Shown here piece by piece: positions 14,956 through 23,122 of a DNA stretch of 32,104 bases. The DNA lies in assembly GCA_002373045.1 (NCBI GenBank), contig DFHU01000057.1, forward strand, positions 1 through 32,104, written 5' to 3'. The DNA is from Pseudoselenomonas ruminantium (GTDB taxonomy: Bacteria; Bacillota; Negativicutes; Selenomonadales; Selenomonadaceae). Position numbers and translations under genes: made by a program. The stretch's first letter is position 1, and every line of letters starts with the position of its first letter. A model generated the notes under the pieces. The model made no database searches. It saw nothing but the letters and a program-made list of their open reading frames with translations, and had not been told where the DNA came from.

Positions 14956-15941
14956 TCTTCCAACGCCAAAACGCCATAAGCCGAGCAGCCGCCACAAAGC
15001 AGCACCCGGTCACCGTCTAATGGATAAATATGTAAAGCACGAAAACCGTTTAACGGTTCATTGAAAATTCTCTTGCCATTTGCCCGGTCGAAAATCAATA
15101 AATCGCCGCCTCGTCCCACCTGCAAAACATAATGTTTAGTTACTGCCCAATCCGCAGCTTTACCCAGCTTTCCTAAATAACATGTACGCAGTTCACCATT
15201 TCGGTTAAACAGGCAAAGCATTTGGGGATGATTTTCACCTAATGACAAACTGACAAAAAGGTCATCCCCCTCCAAATGAATCGGACGCAAAAGAGCCTGC
15301 GGTTCCTCTAAGCTCTTTCTAACCTCAGAAAGTATGACCTGTGTTTCACCAATAGAAGTTCCTTCCAGCTTAGCCAGACAAATCGTGTCCGGCGCTTGCA
15401 CCATAAGCAGTTCGCCATTAGGCGCTCCCACCATGCGATTGTATTTCACTTTCCAGGGAACACTTCCCCTATATGATTTTTTTCCATCATATAAGCCTAA
15501 CATACCGTCCTTGCGTTCAAAGAGAACATAATCCTTGCAAACCGTCAGATTATCACTGCGGCTCTTAATTTCTTCTATCTCCCTGCGTCTCAGGTACTGG
15601 TCAGTCTGCTCAGGCTTACTGTATTGATAAAGCCCCTCATAATTGCCGTTATAGCCGCCACTGCCCGAGGGAGGACGATATTCCTCTCCCGGCTGATAAA
15701 TCGCCCCATGTGCAAAGACAGCGAGCCCTCCCGTACCAACAAAATCACGGTTAGGCGGCGGGTCAGGCAACTTAAAAATCCGCCCCTGATGCCCGCCAAA
15801 GGAAAAGGTCAATGCCGGCTGTCCCATATCCTCCAGCAAAGAAACCGGCTTATCCGCCTCAACCGCCATTTCCGCACAGCCTCCTGCCAATAGCGAAACC
15901 GATAATACGCCCAGCAACACACTACAGAGAAAATTTTTCAT
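14952..15941 (-). CDS. Lipoprotein of unknown function with possible beta-propeller repeats
   Basis: A signal peptide ends in LLAGGC, a lipobox with Cys22 as the lipidated residue, so the 329-residue protein should be membrane-anchored outside the cytoplasm. The body shows recurrent strand patterns such as NLTVCKDYVLFERKDGMLGL, DDLFVSLSLGEN, KHYVLQVGRGGDLLIFDR and DGDRVLLCGG, suggesting a beta-propeller, without a recognised family. The ATG at 15941 has GGGGG seven bases upstream. An earlier ATG at 15947 is too close to that site. Confidence 0.65.
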   Translation of the reverse strand: MKNFLCSVLLGVLSVSLLAGGCAEMAVEADKPVSLLEDMGQPALTFSFGGHQGRIFKLPDPPPNRDFVGTGGLAVFAHGAIYQPGEEYRPPSGSGGYNGNYEGLYQYSKPEQTDQYLRRREIEEIKSRSDNLTVCKDYVLFERKDGMLGLYDGKKSYRGSVPWKVKYNRMVGAPNGELLMVQAPDTICLAKLEGTSIGETQVILSEVRKSLEEPQALLRPIHLEGDDLFVSLSLGENHPQMLCLFNRNGELRTCYLGKLGKAADWAVTKHYVLQVGRGGDLLIFDRANGKRIFNEPLNGFRALHIYPLDGDRVLLCGGCSAYGVLALED

Positions 15942-15979
15942 CACCATCCCCCTTTTCCGTTTGCCAGATGTTTGATTTA

Positions 15980-16150
15980 TCATTTTAAACTATCTTCTGC
16001 CCATCTCACAAATTCATCTGCCATCGCCAATGCTCTCTCTGCATGGCGTTCCTCCAACACCAGCTCATTCGGATAACGCATAGCCACACCATAAGGAGAA
16101 AGTATATCCGCATAATCATAAAACTTCTCATCTATATTCTCATGCGGCAT
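15980..16150 (-). pseudogene. HEPN-domain toxin remnant (C-terminal part only)
   Basis: A 56-residue frame starts at an ATG (16150) inside the last codons of the MNT gene. It reads YADILSPYGVAMRYPNELVL and ends in a helix with ALAMADEFVRWAED. This matches the C-terminal section of HEPN/HepT proteins, usually about 120-140 residues (ltpYaveaRYP, then a helix). The N-terminal helices and the Rx4-6H nuclease motif are missing, and there is no space for them before the MNT gene. The likely cause is an internal deletion, leaving an inactive toxin. A functional short protein cannot be excluded. Confidence 0.65.
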
Positions 16151-16454
16151 AAAGCAGTACTCCCTTATTCATTACTTCATTCTCAATTCCCATCTTCATC
16201 TTACGACCCTCAAAGCTGCTTTCCGTACCAATGATAATATCCACAGCCCGGCTTCTGACATGGCGAATAGCTTTGTATGCCTCAGCAGTCAAATCTACAA
16301 GGTTGGCTGTGCCGTCTGCTACAACGATATAGAAATCGAAATCACTATCTTCTGTTTCTTTCCCCTCTGCAAAAGAGCCAAAGAGATATATTTTTTTTGG
16401 CGACAATCTGCTGACAAATTGATTTTTTATAAGTTCAATTTCTTGCGTTGACAT
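16140..16454 (-). CDS. MNT-domain minimal nucleotidyltransferase (MntA-like antitoxin)
   Basis: The 104-residue protein has the minimal nucleotidyltransferase motif: GSF (26-28), DSDFDF with Asp38 and Asp40, and a third acidic residue, Asp72, in AVDIII. In HEPN-MNT toxin-antitoxin systems this partner adenylylates the HEPN nuclease and silences it. The ATG at 16454 has a GGGGGG site upstream. The gene is AT-richer than its neighbours, suggesting acquisition. Its 3' end overlaps the HEPN remnant. Confidence 0.85.
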   Translation of the reverse strand: MSTQEIELIKNQFVSRLSPKKIYLFGSFAEGKETEDSDFDFYIVVADGTANLVDLTAEAYKAIRHVRSRAVDIIIGTESSFEGRKMKMGIENEVMNKGVLLYAA

Positions 16455-16498
16455 AATCTCGCCCCCCTTTGCCACAATTTTATCACATTTTCATGTGC

Positions 16499-16529
16499 GA
16501 AAAAAGCCCTGACCTTTCGGTCAGGACTC
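16499..16529 (-). terminator. Rho-independent terminator of the ribosomal protein supercluster
   Basis: Minus-strand RNA forms a 10-bp stem (16520-16529 with 16506-16515) closed by a GAAA tetraloop and followed by six U residues. It lies 20 bases after the rplQ stop. Confidence 0.93.
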
Positions 16530-16548
16530 TGCTTGTTGTAATATGAAA

Positions 16549-16887
16549 TTACACGAGCTCGATGATAACCATCGGAGCTGCGTCACCGCGGCGTACGCCG
16601 AGTTTCAGGATACGGGTATAACCGCCCTGACGGTCTGCGTATTTTGCTGCGATTTCGTCGAACAGCTTTCTTACTACATCTTCATCAGCAAGGGATGCGA
16701 TTGCCTTGCGGCGGGCACTCAGGTCACCGCGCTTTGCCAGCGTGATGAGCTGCTCAGCAAATTTGCGGAGCTCTTTTGCCTTTGCTTCCGTCGTTTCAAT
16801 GCGTCCATATCTGAAGAAGGAAGTAAGAATGCTAGTGAACAGCGCCTTGCGGGCTGCGGAGTTACGTCCTAATTTTCTGTAGCTCAT
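16549..16887 (-). CDS. rplQ: 50S ribosomal protein L17
   Basis: The 112-residue protein begins MSYRKLGRNSAARKALFTSI and contains GRIETTEAKAKELRKFAEQL, both diagnostic of L17, which sits near the exit tunnel. It is the last gene of the cluster, 14 bases after rpoA and directly before the terminator. Confidence 0.98.
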   Translation of the reverse strand: MSYRKLGRNSAARKALFTSILTSFFRYGRIETTEAKAKELRKFAEQLITLAKRGDLSARRKAIASLADEDVVRKLFDEIAAKYADRQGGYTRILKLGVRRGDAAPMVIIELV

Positions 16888-16901
16888 TTATTTCCCTCTT
16901 T

Positions 16902-17861
16902 TCAATCGTTGTTTACTCTCAGCGCTAAACCGAGTTCCTCGAGCTTCTTCTTGACTTCTTCAAGAGATTTGCGGCCGAGGTTGCGGACCTTCATCATGTC
17001 GTCTTCCGTCTTTTCAGCAAGGTCAGCGACCGTGTTGATGTTAGCACGTTTCAGACAGTTGAAGGAACGTACCGAGAGGTCAAGGTCTTCAATGGTCATT
17101 TCGAGAACCTTGGAAGTATCGTCCTCTACCTCTTCGGGGAAGGTTGCTTCCTCCTCCTCGATTTCTTCCGGCAGGCCGTCCATGCTCTGGAACAGCTTGA
17201 GGTGCATAACGAGAATACCGGCTGCTTTGCTGACAGCTTCCTCAGGACGCAGAGAACCATCGGTCCATACTTCGAGAATCAGCTTGTCATAGTCGGTTTC
17301 GTTACCTACACGCGTGTCCTGCACGGTGTAGTTTACACGCTGTACCGGGGAGAAAATCGAATCGATGGGAATTACCCCAATCGTGTCTTCCGGCTTTTTG
17401 TTCCGTTCTGCCGGAATGTAGCCACGGCCACGAGCAACAGTCATCTCAATTTTGAGCTTGCCCGTTGCGTCAACCGTTGCGATATGGAGGTCGGGATTCA
17501 GGATTTCAATGTCGGCATCACAGATGATGTCGGCAGCCGTAACTTCCTTTTCGCCCTCCACATCAATGCGGATAACCTTCGGCTCATTGCCCTGCATTTT
17601 GAGGCAGAGCTGCTTCAGGTTCAGAACGATATTGGTTACGTCATCCCGGACACCCGGAATGGTGGAGAACTCATGGAGCACTCCATCAATGCGAATGGAG
17701 GTAATTGCAGAACCCTCCAGAGAAGACAGCAGCATGCGGCGCAGGCTGTTGCCGAACGTCGTGCCATAACCGCGCTCGAGCGGTTCGCAGACGAATTTGC
17801 CGTAGCGATTGTCTTCACTGATTTCCACAATTTCAATTTTCGGTTTCTCGATGTCTATCAT
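16902..17861 (-). CDS. rpoA: RNA polymerase alpha subunit
   Basis: The 319-residue protein has the N-terminal assembly domain (GYGTTFGNSLRRMLLSSLEG, dimer and beta-contact region). An acidic linker (EEIEEEEATFPEEVEDD, about 235-250) precedes the C-terminal DNA- and activator-binding domain (LDLSVRSFNCLKRANINTVA, VRNLGRKSLEEVKKKL). AGGAGG precedes the ATG. The usual rpsD-rpoA-rplQ order is kept. Confidence 0.98.
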   Translation of the reverse strand: MIDIEKPKIEIVEISEDNRYGKFVCEPLERGYGTTFGNSLRRMLLSSLEGSAITSIRIDGVLHEFSTIPGVRDDVTNIVLNLKQLCLKMQGNEPKVIRIDVEGEKEVTAADIICDADIEILNPDLHIATVDATGKLKIEMTVARGRGYIPAERNKKPEDTIGVIPIDSIFSPVQRVNYTVQDTRVGNETDYDKLILEVWTDGSLRPEEAVSKAAGILVMHLKLFQSMDGLPEEIEEEEATFPEEVEDDTSKVLEMTIEDLDLSVRSFNCLKRANINTVADLAEKTEDDMMKVRNLGRKSLEEVKKKLEELGLALRVNND

Positions 17862-17919
17862 CTGGAATGAACCTCCTCAATAATTAACAGAACACTATGC
17901 ACACAGGCACAAATATTCA

Positions 17920-18513
17920 TTATTTGGAGTACAACTCGACGATAGCCTGCTCGTTAACAGGAACATCGATTTCATCACGGTTCGGGAAACGCGTTACCGT
18001 ACCCGTGAGGTTAGCCTGGTCAGCCTGGAGCCATGCCGGAGCGGACAGGGCATTGCTGCTTTCCTTCAGTTCTTTGAAGAAAGCGTTGGACTGGCTCTTT
18101 TCGCTAACTGCGATTACATCGTTGGCATGAACCATAGCGGACGGAATGTCTACGCGCTGGCCATTAACGGTGAAGTGACCGTGACGAACGAGCTGACGAG
18201 CCTGACGACGCGTATTAGCGAGGCCAAGACGATATACAACGTTGTCCAGACGGCGCTCAAGAAGACCAAGGAGGTTTTCACCCGTTACACCCTGCATCTT
18301 CTTAGCTTTATCGTAGTATCCACGGAACTGCTTTTCCAGTACGCCGTAGATGAACTTTGCTTTCTGCTTTTCTTTCAGCTGCATGCCGTATTCGGAAACC
18401 TTACGGTTCGTGCGGCGCGGCTGACGCTTGGATTCTTTGGAACGACCGATAACAGCCGGTTCAATGCCGAGGGCACGGCATCTTTTCAGGGCTGGTACTC
18501 TATCAATTGCCAT
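17920..18513 (-). CDS. rpsD: 30S ribosomal protein S4 (zinc-free form)
   Basis: S4 nucleates 30S assembly. The 197-residue protein has the conserved RRTNRKVSEYGMQLKEKQK and the S4 RNA-binding domain (RRLDNVVYRLGLANTRRQAR, VNGQRVDIPS). The N-terminal zinc knuckle with four cysteines is replaced by a form with a single cysteine (KRCRALGIEP), the C-minus type found in many Clostridia and Negativicutes. Confidence 0.98.
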   Translation of the reverse strand: MAIDRVPALKRCRALGIEPAVIGRSKESKRQPRRTNRKVSEYGMQLKEKQKAKFIYGVLEKQFRGYYDKAKKMQGVTGENLLGLLERRLDNVVYRLGLANTRRQARQLVRHGHFTVNGQRVDIPSAMVHANDVIAVSEKSQSNAFFKELKESSNALSAPAWLQADQANLTGTVTRFPNRDEIDVPVNEQAIVELYSK

Positions 18514-18533
18514 ACTTTTACTTGCACCTCCTA

Positions 18534-18926
18534 TTAAACTCTTCTACGCTTCGGCGGACGGCATCCGTTGTGCGGAATCGGAGTAACATCTTTGATCATG
18601 TTTACTTCGAGGCCAGTTGCCTGCAGGGAGCGGATTGCGGCTTCACGGCCGGCACCAGGACCCTTAACGTATACTTCGACCTGCTTGAGGCCATGTTCCA
18701 TAGCTGCTTTTGCAGCCGTTTCAGCTGCCATCTGTGCAGCGAACGGCGTGCTCTTACGGGAGCCACGGAAACCAAGGCCGCCTGCGCTGGCCCAGGAAAG
18801 TGCATTACCGCTCTTATCGGTAAGCGTTACAATCGTATTGTTAAACGTAGAACTGATATGGGCTACGCCATATTCGACGTTCTTACGAACTTTTTTCTTC
18901 GTGCGGACTGCTTTCTTAACTGCCAC
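18534..18926 (-). CDS. rpsK: 30S ribosomal protein S11
   Basis: The 130-residue protein carries NVEYGVAHISSTFNNTIVTL and the C-terminal DVTPIPHNGCRPPKRRRV, both S11 hallmarks of the platform protein. It starts with GTG at 18926, with AAGGAGGG seven bases upstream; no in-frame ATG fits the family N-terminus. Confidence 0.98.
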   Translation of the reverse strand: MAVKKAVRTKKKVRKNVEYGVAHISSTFNNTIVTLTDKSGNALSWASAGGLGFRGSRKSTPFAAQMAAETAAKAAMEHGLKQVEVYVKGPGAGREAAIRSLQATGLEVNMIKDVTPIPHNGCRPPKRRRV

Positions 18927-18940
18927 CAGTTAACCCTCCT

Positions 18941-19309
18941 TTATTTCTTCTTGCCTGCTACGGCCTTTTTCGGGCCTTTACGGGTACGGGCGTTGTTCTT
19001 GGTGTTCTGTCCGCGAACGGGCAGGCCAAGACGGTGGCGACGACCACGGTAGCAGCCGATATCAACGAGTCTCTTGATGTTCATCTGACATTCACGGCGA
19101 AGGTCACCTTCCACCAGAACGCTCTTATCGATGGCATCACGAAGTTTTACAACTTCATCCTCCGTGAGGTCACGCGTACGGGTATCCGGATTGATACCAG
19201 TCTCCTTCAGTAAGTCCTTAGAAGTCTTCAGACCAATACCGAAGATGTACGTTAATGCAATTTCAATTCTCTTGTCACGGGGTAAATCTACACCGGCAAT
19301 ACGTGCCAT
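18941..19309 (-). CDS. rpsM: 30S ribosomal protein S13
   Basis: The 122-residue protein has MARIAGVDLPRDKRIEIALT, the helix-hairpin-helix IFGIGLKTSKDLL, and the basic tail RGRRHRLGLPVRGQNTKNNA that reaches the P-site tRNA. The ATG start follows a clear AGGAGG and lies 26 bases after rpmJ. Confidence 0.98.
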   Translation of the reverse strand: MARIAGVDLPRDKRIEIALTYIFGIGLKTSKDLLKETGINPDTRTRDLTEDEVVKLRDAIDKSVLVEGDLRRECQMNIKRLVDIGCYRGRRHRLGLPVRGQNTKNNARTRKGPKKAVAGKKK

Positions 19310-19335
19310 TAATAAAGCACCTCCTTATTTCTTAA

Positions 19336-19449
19336 TTAACCTTGTCTCTGTTTATGCTTCGGATTTTCGCAGATGACCATAACACGGCCTTTGCGCTTAA
19401 TGACTTTGCATTTTTCACAAATCCGCTTTACTGACGGTTTTACCTTCAT
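19336..19449 (-). CDS. rpmJ: 50S ribosomal protein L36 (zinc-ribbon form)
   Basis: A 37-residue gene reads MKVKPSVKRICEKCKVIKRK and ends ENPKHKQRQG. The zinc ligands are in CEKC and in CENPKH. It stands between infA and rpsM as usual. The start is preceded by AAAGGGGGC. A promoter candidate lies just upstream. Confidence 0.97.
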   Translation of the reverse strand: MKVKPSVKRICEKCKVIKRKGRVMVICENPKHKQRQG

Positions 19450-19492
19450 CTTGGTTTTGCCCCCTTTTCCTTATTGTCAGTCTCATTTTGCT

Positions 19493-19521
19493 AGTATAGC
19501 ATGTTTGTTTCCCTTTGCCTA
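19493..19521 (-). promoter_or_regulatory. Internal promoter candidate for rpmJ-rpsM-rpsK-rpsD-rpoA-rplQ
   Basis: The minus strand has TAGGCA (19516-19521), a 17-base spacer and TATACT (19493-19498), in the unusually long 139-base gap after infA. A palindrome, TTTGCC-4-GGCAAA, overlaps the -35. The gap also contains T- and A-runs (19530-19555). This would allow separate control of the alpha part of the cluster. Confidence 0.55.
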
Positions 19522-19588
19522 GTGGCAAAATGAATTTTTTTATAAAAAATTTGAAATGATAACAAACATAGCAAAAGCGGAGATGACC

Positions 19589-19807
19589 TTATTTGAATCG
19601 GTAGGTTATACGGCCACGCGTTAAGTCATACGGCGTGAGTTCGATAGTGACTTTGTCTCCCGGAAGAATACGGATGAAGTTCATGCGAATCTTGCCGGAT
19701 ACATGCGCCAGTACAACATGACCATTTTCAAGTTCAACCTGGAACATTGCATTAGGCAGTGCTTCCAGGACTTTGCCTTCTACTTCAATAACATCTTGTT
19801 TCGACAT
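19589..19807 (-). CDS. infA: Translation initiation factor IF-1
   Basis: The 72-residue OB-fold protein contains VIEVEGKVLEALPNAMFQVE, AHVSGKIRMNFIRILPGDKV and ends DLTRGRITYRFK, a full-length IF-1. It blocks the A site during initiation. GAGGAG precedes the ATG at 19807. An upstream in-frame extension lacks family similarity. Confidence 0.98.
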   Translation of the reverse strand: MSKQDVIEVEGKVLEALPNAMFQVELENGHVVLAHVSGKIRMNFIRILPGDKVTIELTPYDLTRGRITYRFK

Positions 19808-19926
19808 GTTTTTCTCCTCTTGCAGATGTATAAATTGGTTGGGCCAAAAAGTCATCTAAGGAGCTTTTACATTTCTTAGAAATGCCATGCCCAACAACAG
19901 GTTGTTAATCAAAATTATTTAATCAT

Positions 19927-19958
19927 TGTAATGGGCGGCAGTGTCTGCCGCCCTTACA
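19927..19958. other. Hairpin in the adk-infA spacer
   Basis: TGTAATGGGCGGCAG (19927-19941) pairs with CTGCCGCCCTTACA (19945-19958), leaving a single bulged base and a 3-nt loop. It lies in the 192-base adk-infA gap (19808-19999), where neither map nor a KOW-type gene is present. No U-tract follows on the minus strand, so it may be a processing or partial pausing structure. A second inverted pair, TTGGTTGGGC with GCCCAACAA, lies at about 19836-19898. Confidence 0.6.
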
Positions 19959-19999
19959 ACAACTTCTATCGCTGCGTGAATTTCACCAACGGTTTTGAC

Positions 20000-20644
20000 T
20001 CAGCCTTTCAGAACTGCAACGAGGTCTGACGTAACTTTGTCAATCGCCTGTCTGCCATCTACTTCCGTATAAAGACCAGCTTTTTGATAGTATTCAATCA
20101 GCGGGCGCGTGGAATCTTCGTATACGGAGAGACGACTCTTCATCGTTTCTTCCGTATCGTCAGCACGCTGGAAGAGTTCGCTGCCGCACTCATCACAGGT
20201 TCCTTCCGTCTTGGACGGATTGAACTTCACGTGGTAGGTTGCACCGCACTTTTTGCAAATGCGGCGACCCACAGCGCGTTCGATGAGGTCAGCTGCCGGA
20301 ACATTGATGTTCAGGACACGCGTCAGGCTTAAACCGAGGTCCTCCAGAATACCTTTGAGGGCATCTGCCTGCTCAACGGTACGGGGGAAACCATCGAGGA
20401 TAAAACCTTTCTTGCAGTCATCTTTGGCAAGACGCTCACGGACAATGCCGATGGTAACTTCGTCAGGAACGAGCTTACCTGCGTCCATGCAGGCTTTCGC
20501 CTGCTTGCCGAGTTCGGTGCCTTCCTTAACAGCTGCACGGAACATATCGCCCGTGGAGATGTGGGGAACACCAAACTCTTTGACCAGTTCAGCCGCCTGC
20601 GTGCCTTTGCCGGCACCCGGGGGGCCCATTAACAGGATATGCAT
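20000..20644 (-). CDS. adk: Adenylate kinase (zinc-LID form)
   Basis: The enzyme interconverts ATP plus AMP with two ADP. The 214-residue protein has the P-loop GPPGAGKGTQA (7-17), the AMP-site HISTGDMFRAAV and the DGFPRTVEQA motif. Its LID carries a four-cysteine zinc site (CKKC and CDEC), as in many Gram-positive enzymes. AAAGGAGG precedes the ATG, 14 bases after secY. Confidence 0.98.
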   Translation of the reverse strand: MHILLMGPPGAGKGTQAAELVKEFGVPHISTGDMFRAAVKEGTELGKQAKACMDAGKLVPDEVTIGIVRERLAKDDCKKGFILDGFPRTVEQADALKGILEDLGLSLTRVLNINVPAADLIERAVGRRICKKCGATYHVKFNPSKTEGTCDECGSELFQRADDTEETMKSRLSVYEDSTRPLIEYYQKAGLYTEVDGRQAIDKVTSDLVAVLKG

Positions 20645-20658
20645 GTTTTTTGCCTCCT

Positions 20659-21915
20659 TTATTTCATGAACCCTTCGTAGTGGCGCATAACAATCATGGC
20701 TTCAATCTGCTTCATGGTCTGAAGGGCAACGCCCACCACAATCAGCAGTGCCGTACCGCCAAAGTATACACCCTGAATATTGGTAGCGGCTGCCACCATA
20801 TTCGGCAGTACTGCGATGAAAGCCAGGAAAATCGAGCCAGCAAGCGTGATACGAGTCATGACATGATCTAAATAATCTGCCGTTGGCTGTCCCGGACGAA
20901 TGCCCGGGATGAAACCACCGTATTTTTTCAGATTCTCTGCCATATCCGATATCTTTACAGTAACCGCAGTATAGAAGTAGGTAAAGAAGATGATCATGCC
21001 TACATATAATGTAGTCTGCAACGGTTTACCCCACTCCAGATAACTGGCAACGGTCTTTACCCAGGGAATATCAATAAACTGGGCAATGGTTACTGGAAAC
21101 ATCAGCACGGATGACGCAAAGATAATTGGGATTACGCCCGCCTGATTAACTTTCAGGGGGATATGGCTGGAATGACCGCTAAAGGTACTTCTGCCACCAA
21201 CCCGCTTCGTATAGGAAATGGGAATCCGGCGGAAGCCATTTTCCACATGAACCACGAATACCACCATCGCAATCGCAATGAGCGCAAACATGAACACGGA
21301 GAAATAGCTGATCGTACCAGCCTGGACGTAATGATAAATGGTGCCGATGTTTTTCGGCAGAGCCGCAACGATACCGGCAAAGATGATAAGGGAAATACCG
21401 TTACCAACACCGTTAGCCGTAATCTGCTCACCGAGCCACATCAAAAACACCGTTCCCGCCGTCAGCGTGATTGCAATAATCAGGATGTTGACGGGATTGG
21501 GATTCAAAATAGCTGCCTTCAGGCCGATGGACATGCCAATCGCCTGAAAGAAAGCCAATACTACCGTGAGGTAGCGGGTAACCTGGGTGGTCTTTTTGTG
21601 TCCTTCCTGACCTTCCTTTGACCATTGCTCCAATGTGGGGATTACCACATTCAGCAGCTGAATGATAATCGCCGCATTGATATAGGGAGTAATGGACATC
21701 GCGAAGATGGAGAACTTACTGAAAGCACCACCAGAAAAGAGATCTAACAGACCAAAGAGGTTGCCGTTTGCGAACAACTGCTCAATCGCTGTCGGGTCAA
21801 CCCCCGGAACGGGGATATGCGTCCCCATCCGGAAGATGGCAAACATAATCAAAGTAAAGGTTATTTTCTGCCTAAGCTCCGGAATTTTCCATACGTTGCC
21901 AAGGGCTGAAAGCAC
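20659..21915 (-). CDS. secY: Protein translocase channel subunit SecY
   Basis: The 418-residue, ten-helix translocation channel shows FRMGTHIPVPGVDPTAIEQL, the plug region LLDLFSGGAFSKFSIFAMSI, TPYINAAIIIQLL and a late GFIPGIRPGQPTADYL. It starts with GTG at 21915, one base after the rplO stop. The ribosome site GAGGTG lies within the end of rplO, so the two are tightly coupled. Confidence 0.98.
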   Translation of the reverse strand: MLSALGNVWKIPELRQKITFTLIMFAIFRMGTHIPVPGVDPTAIEQLFANGNLFGLLDLFSGGAFSKFSIFAMSITPYINAAIIIQLLNVVIPTLEQWSKEGQEGHKKTTQVTRYLTVVLAFFQAIGMSIGLKAAILNPNPVNILIIAITLTAGTVFLMWLGEQITANGVGNGISLIIFAGIVAALPKNIGTIYHYVQAGTISYFSVFMFALIAIAMVVFVVHVENGFRRIPISYTKRVGGRSTFSGHSSHIPLKVNQAGVIPIIFASSVLMFPVTIAQFIDIPWVKTVASYLEWGKPLQTTLYVGMIIFFTYFYTAVTVKISDMAENLKKYGGFIPGIRPGQPTADYLDHVMTRITLAGSIFLAFIAVLPNMVAAATNIQGVYFGGTALLIVVGVALQTMKQIEAMIVMRHYEGFMK

Positions 21916-21916
21916 C

Positions 21917-22366
21917 TTACTTCACCTCAATCTTCTCGATCTGGCCGCCTGCAGCGGTAATCTTTTCTTCAGCGGACTTCGTGAAGCCATTAGCGCGAAC
22001 CGTCAGCTTCTTCGTGAGTTCGCCGTTGCCAAGAATACGGATGCCGTCCTGAACGTTCTTCAGGATACCAGCTTCAACGAGAACAACGGGATCTACCGTC
22101 GTGCCATCTTCAAAGCGGTTCAGGGATTCAACATTCACTTCAGCGAAGGTCTTAGCCCAGATATTCTTGAAGCCGCGCTTCGGGAGACGACGATACAGAG
22201 GCATCTGGCCACCTTCGAAGCCCGTGCGAACGCCGCCGCCGCTGCGGGAGTTCTGGCCCTTCATGCCCTTGCCGGAAGTCTTGCCGTTACCGGAACCCAG
22301 ACCGCGACCTACACGATTGCGAACTTTGCGGGAACCAGCTGCTGGCTGTAATTCATGTAATTTCAT
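21917..22366 (-). CDS. rplO: 50S ribosomal protein L15
   Basis: The 149-residue protein starts MKLHELQPAAGSRKVRNRVG and has the glycine-rich loop GSGNGKTSGKGMKGQNSRSG and PLYRRLPKRGF, typical of L15. GGAGGTG precedes the ATG. Confidence 0.98.
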   Translation of the reverse strand: MKLHELQPAAGSRKVRNRVGRGLGSGNGKTSGKGMKGQNSRSGGGVRTGFEGGQMPLYRRLPKRGFKNIWAKTFAEVNVESLNRFEDGTTVDPVVLVEAGILKNVQDGIRILGNGELTKKLTVRANGFTKSAEEKITAAGGQIEKIEVK

Positions 22367-22389
22367 CTGCGTGCACCTCCTGTCTTATC

Positions 22390-22575
22390 TTATTCTGCGA
22401 TTTTTTCTACGGTAATCAGATGCTCAACTTTGTGGAGCTGACCGCGGATAGCCGGGTTGTCCGGCAGTTCAACAACAGAGTTGATCTTGCGCAGGCCAAG
22501 AGAACGAACAGTCTTGCGCTGCGTTTCGGGACGGCCGATCAGGCTTCTTTTAAGAGTTACTTTAATTTTTGCCAT
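22390..22575 (-). CDS. rpmD: 50S ribosomal protein L30
   Basis: The 61-residue protein, LKRSLIGRPETQRKTVRSLG followed by LRKINSVVELPDNPAIRGQL, is a complete bacterial-type L30. It sits between rpsE and rplO as expected. Confidence 0.97.
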   Translation of the reverse strand: MAKIKVTLKRSLIGRPETQRKTVRSLGLRKINSVVELPDNPAIRGQLHKVEHLITVEKIAE

Positions 22576-22588
22576 GTCTTAGCCCTCC

Positions 22589-23095
22589 TTAACCTAAGAT
22601 TTCCTGAACCGTCTTGCCACGGAGTTCAGCAACCGTTTCAGCACGCTTGAGGGCCTTGAGGCCTTCCATCGTAGCGCGTACCATGTTGTTCGGGTTGGAA
22701 GAACCCAGGGACTTGGTCAGAATGTCGTGGATGCCGGCGAGCTCAAGTACGGCACGAGCCGGGCCGCCAGCGATAACACCGGTACCTTTGGCAGCCGGCT
22801 TCAGCATAACCTTACCAGCACCAAAGATGCCCAGCATCTCATGAGGAATCGTACGGCCATCGAAGAGAGCTACCTCGATGAGGTTCTTCTTTGCATCTTC
22901 AACGCCTTTGCGGATAGCTTCGGGAACTTCAGCAGCTTTGCCGAGACCTACGCCAACTTTGCCCTTCTTGTTGCCAACAACAACGAGAGCACTGAACGAG
23001 AAACGACGGCCGCCCTTGACGACTTTCGCAACTCGATTTATGTATACAACTTTCTCCTCGAACTCTGGAGTTTCGTTGTCCATATTTCTAGCCAT
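22589..23095 (-). CDS. rpsE: 30S ribosomal protein S5
   Basis: The 168-residue protein has the N-terminal double-stranded RNA-binding-like domain (EKVVYINRVAKVVKGGRRFS, FSALVVVGNKKGKVGVGLGK) and the C-terminal half with PAAKGTGVIAGGPARAVLEL. This is the decoding-accuracy protein of the 30S. AGGAGGTAAATGA precedes the start. Confidence 0.98.
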   Translation of the reverse strand: MARNMDNETPEFEEKVVYINRVAKVVKGGRRFSFSALVVVGNKKGKVGVGLGKAAEVPEAIRKGVEDAKKNLIEVALFDGRTIPHEMLGIFGAGKVMLKPAAKGTGVIAGGPARAVLELAGIHDILTKSLGSSNPNNMVRATMEGLKALKRAETVAELRGKTVQEILG

Positions 23096-23122
23096 TCATT
23101 TACCTCCTTCAGTATTAATGAT

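Noticed and set aside
19808..19999. Hidden map or KOW-type ribosomal gene between adk and infA
   Set aside because: All minus-strand frames are short and none shows methionine aminopeptidase or KOW motifs.
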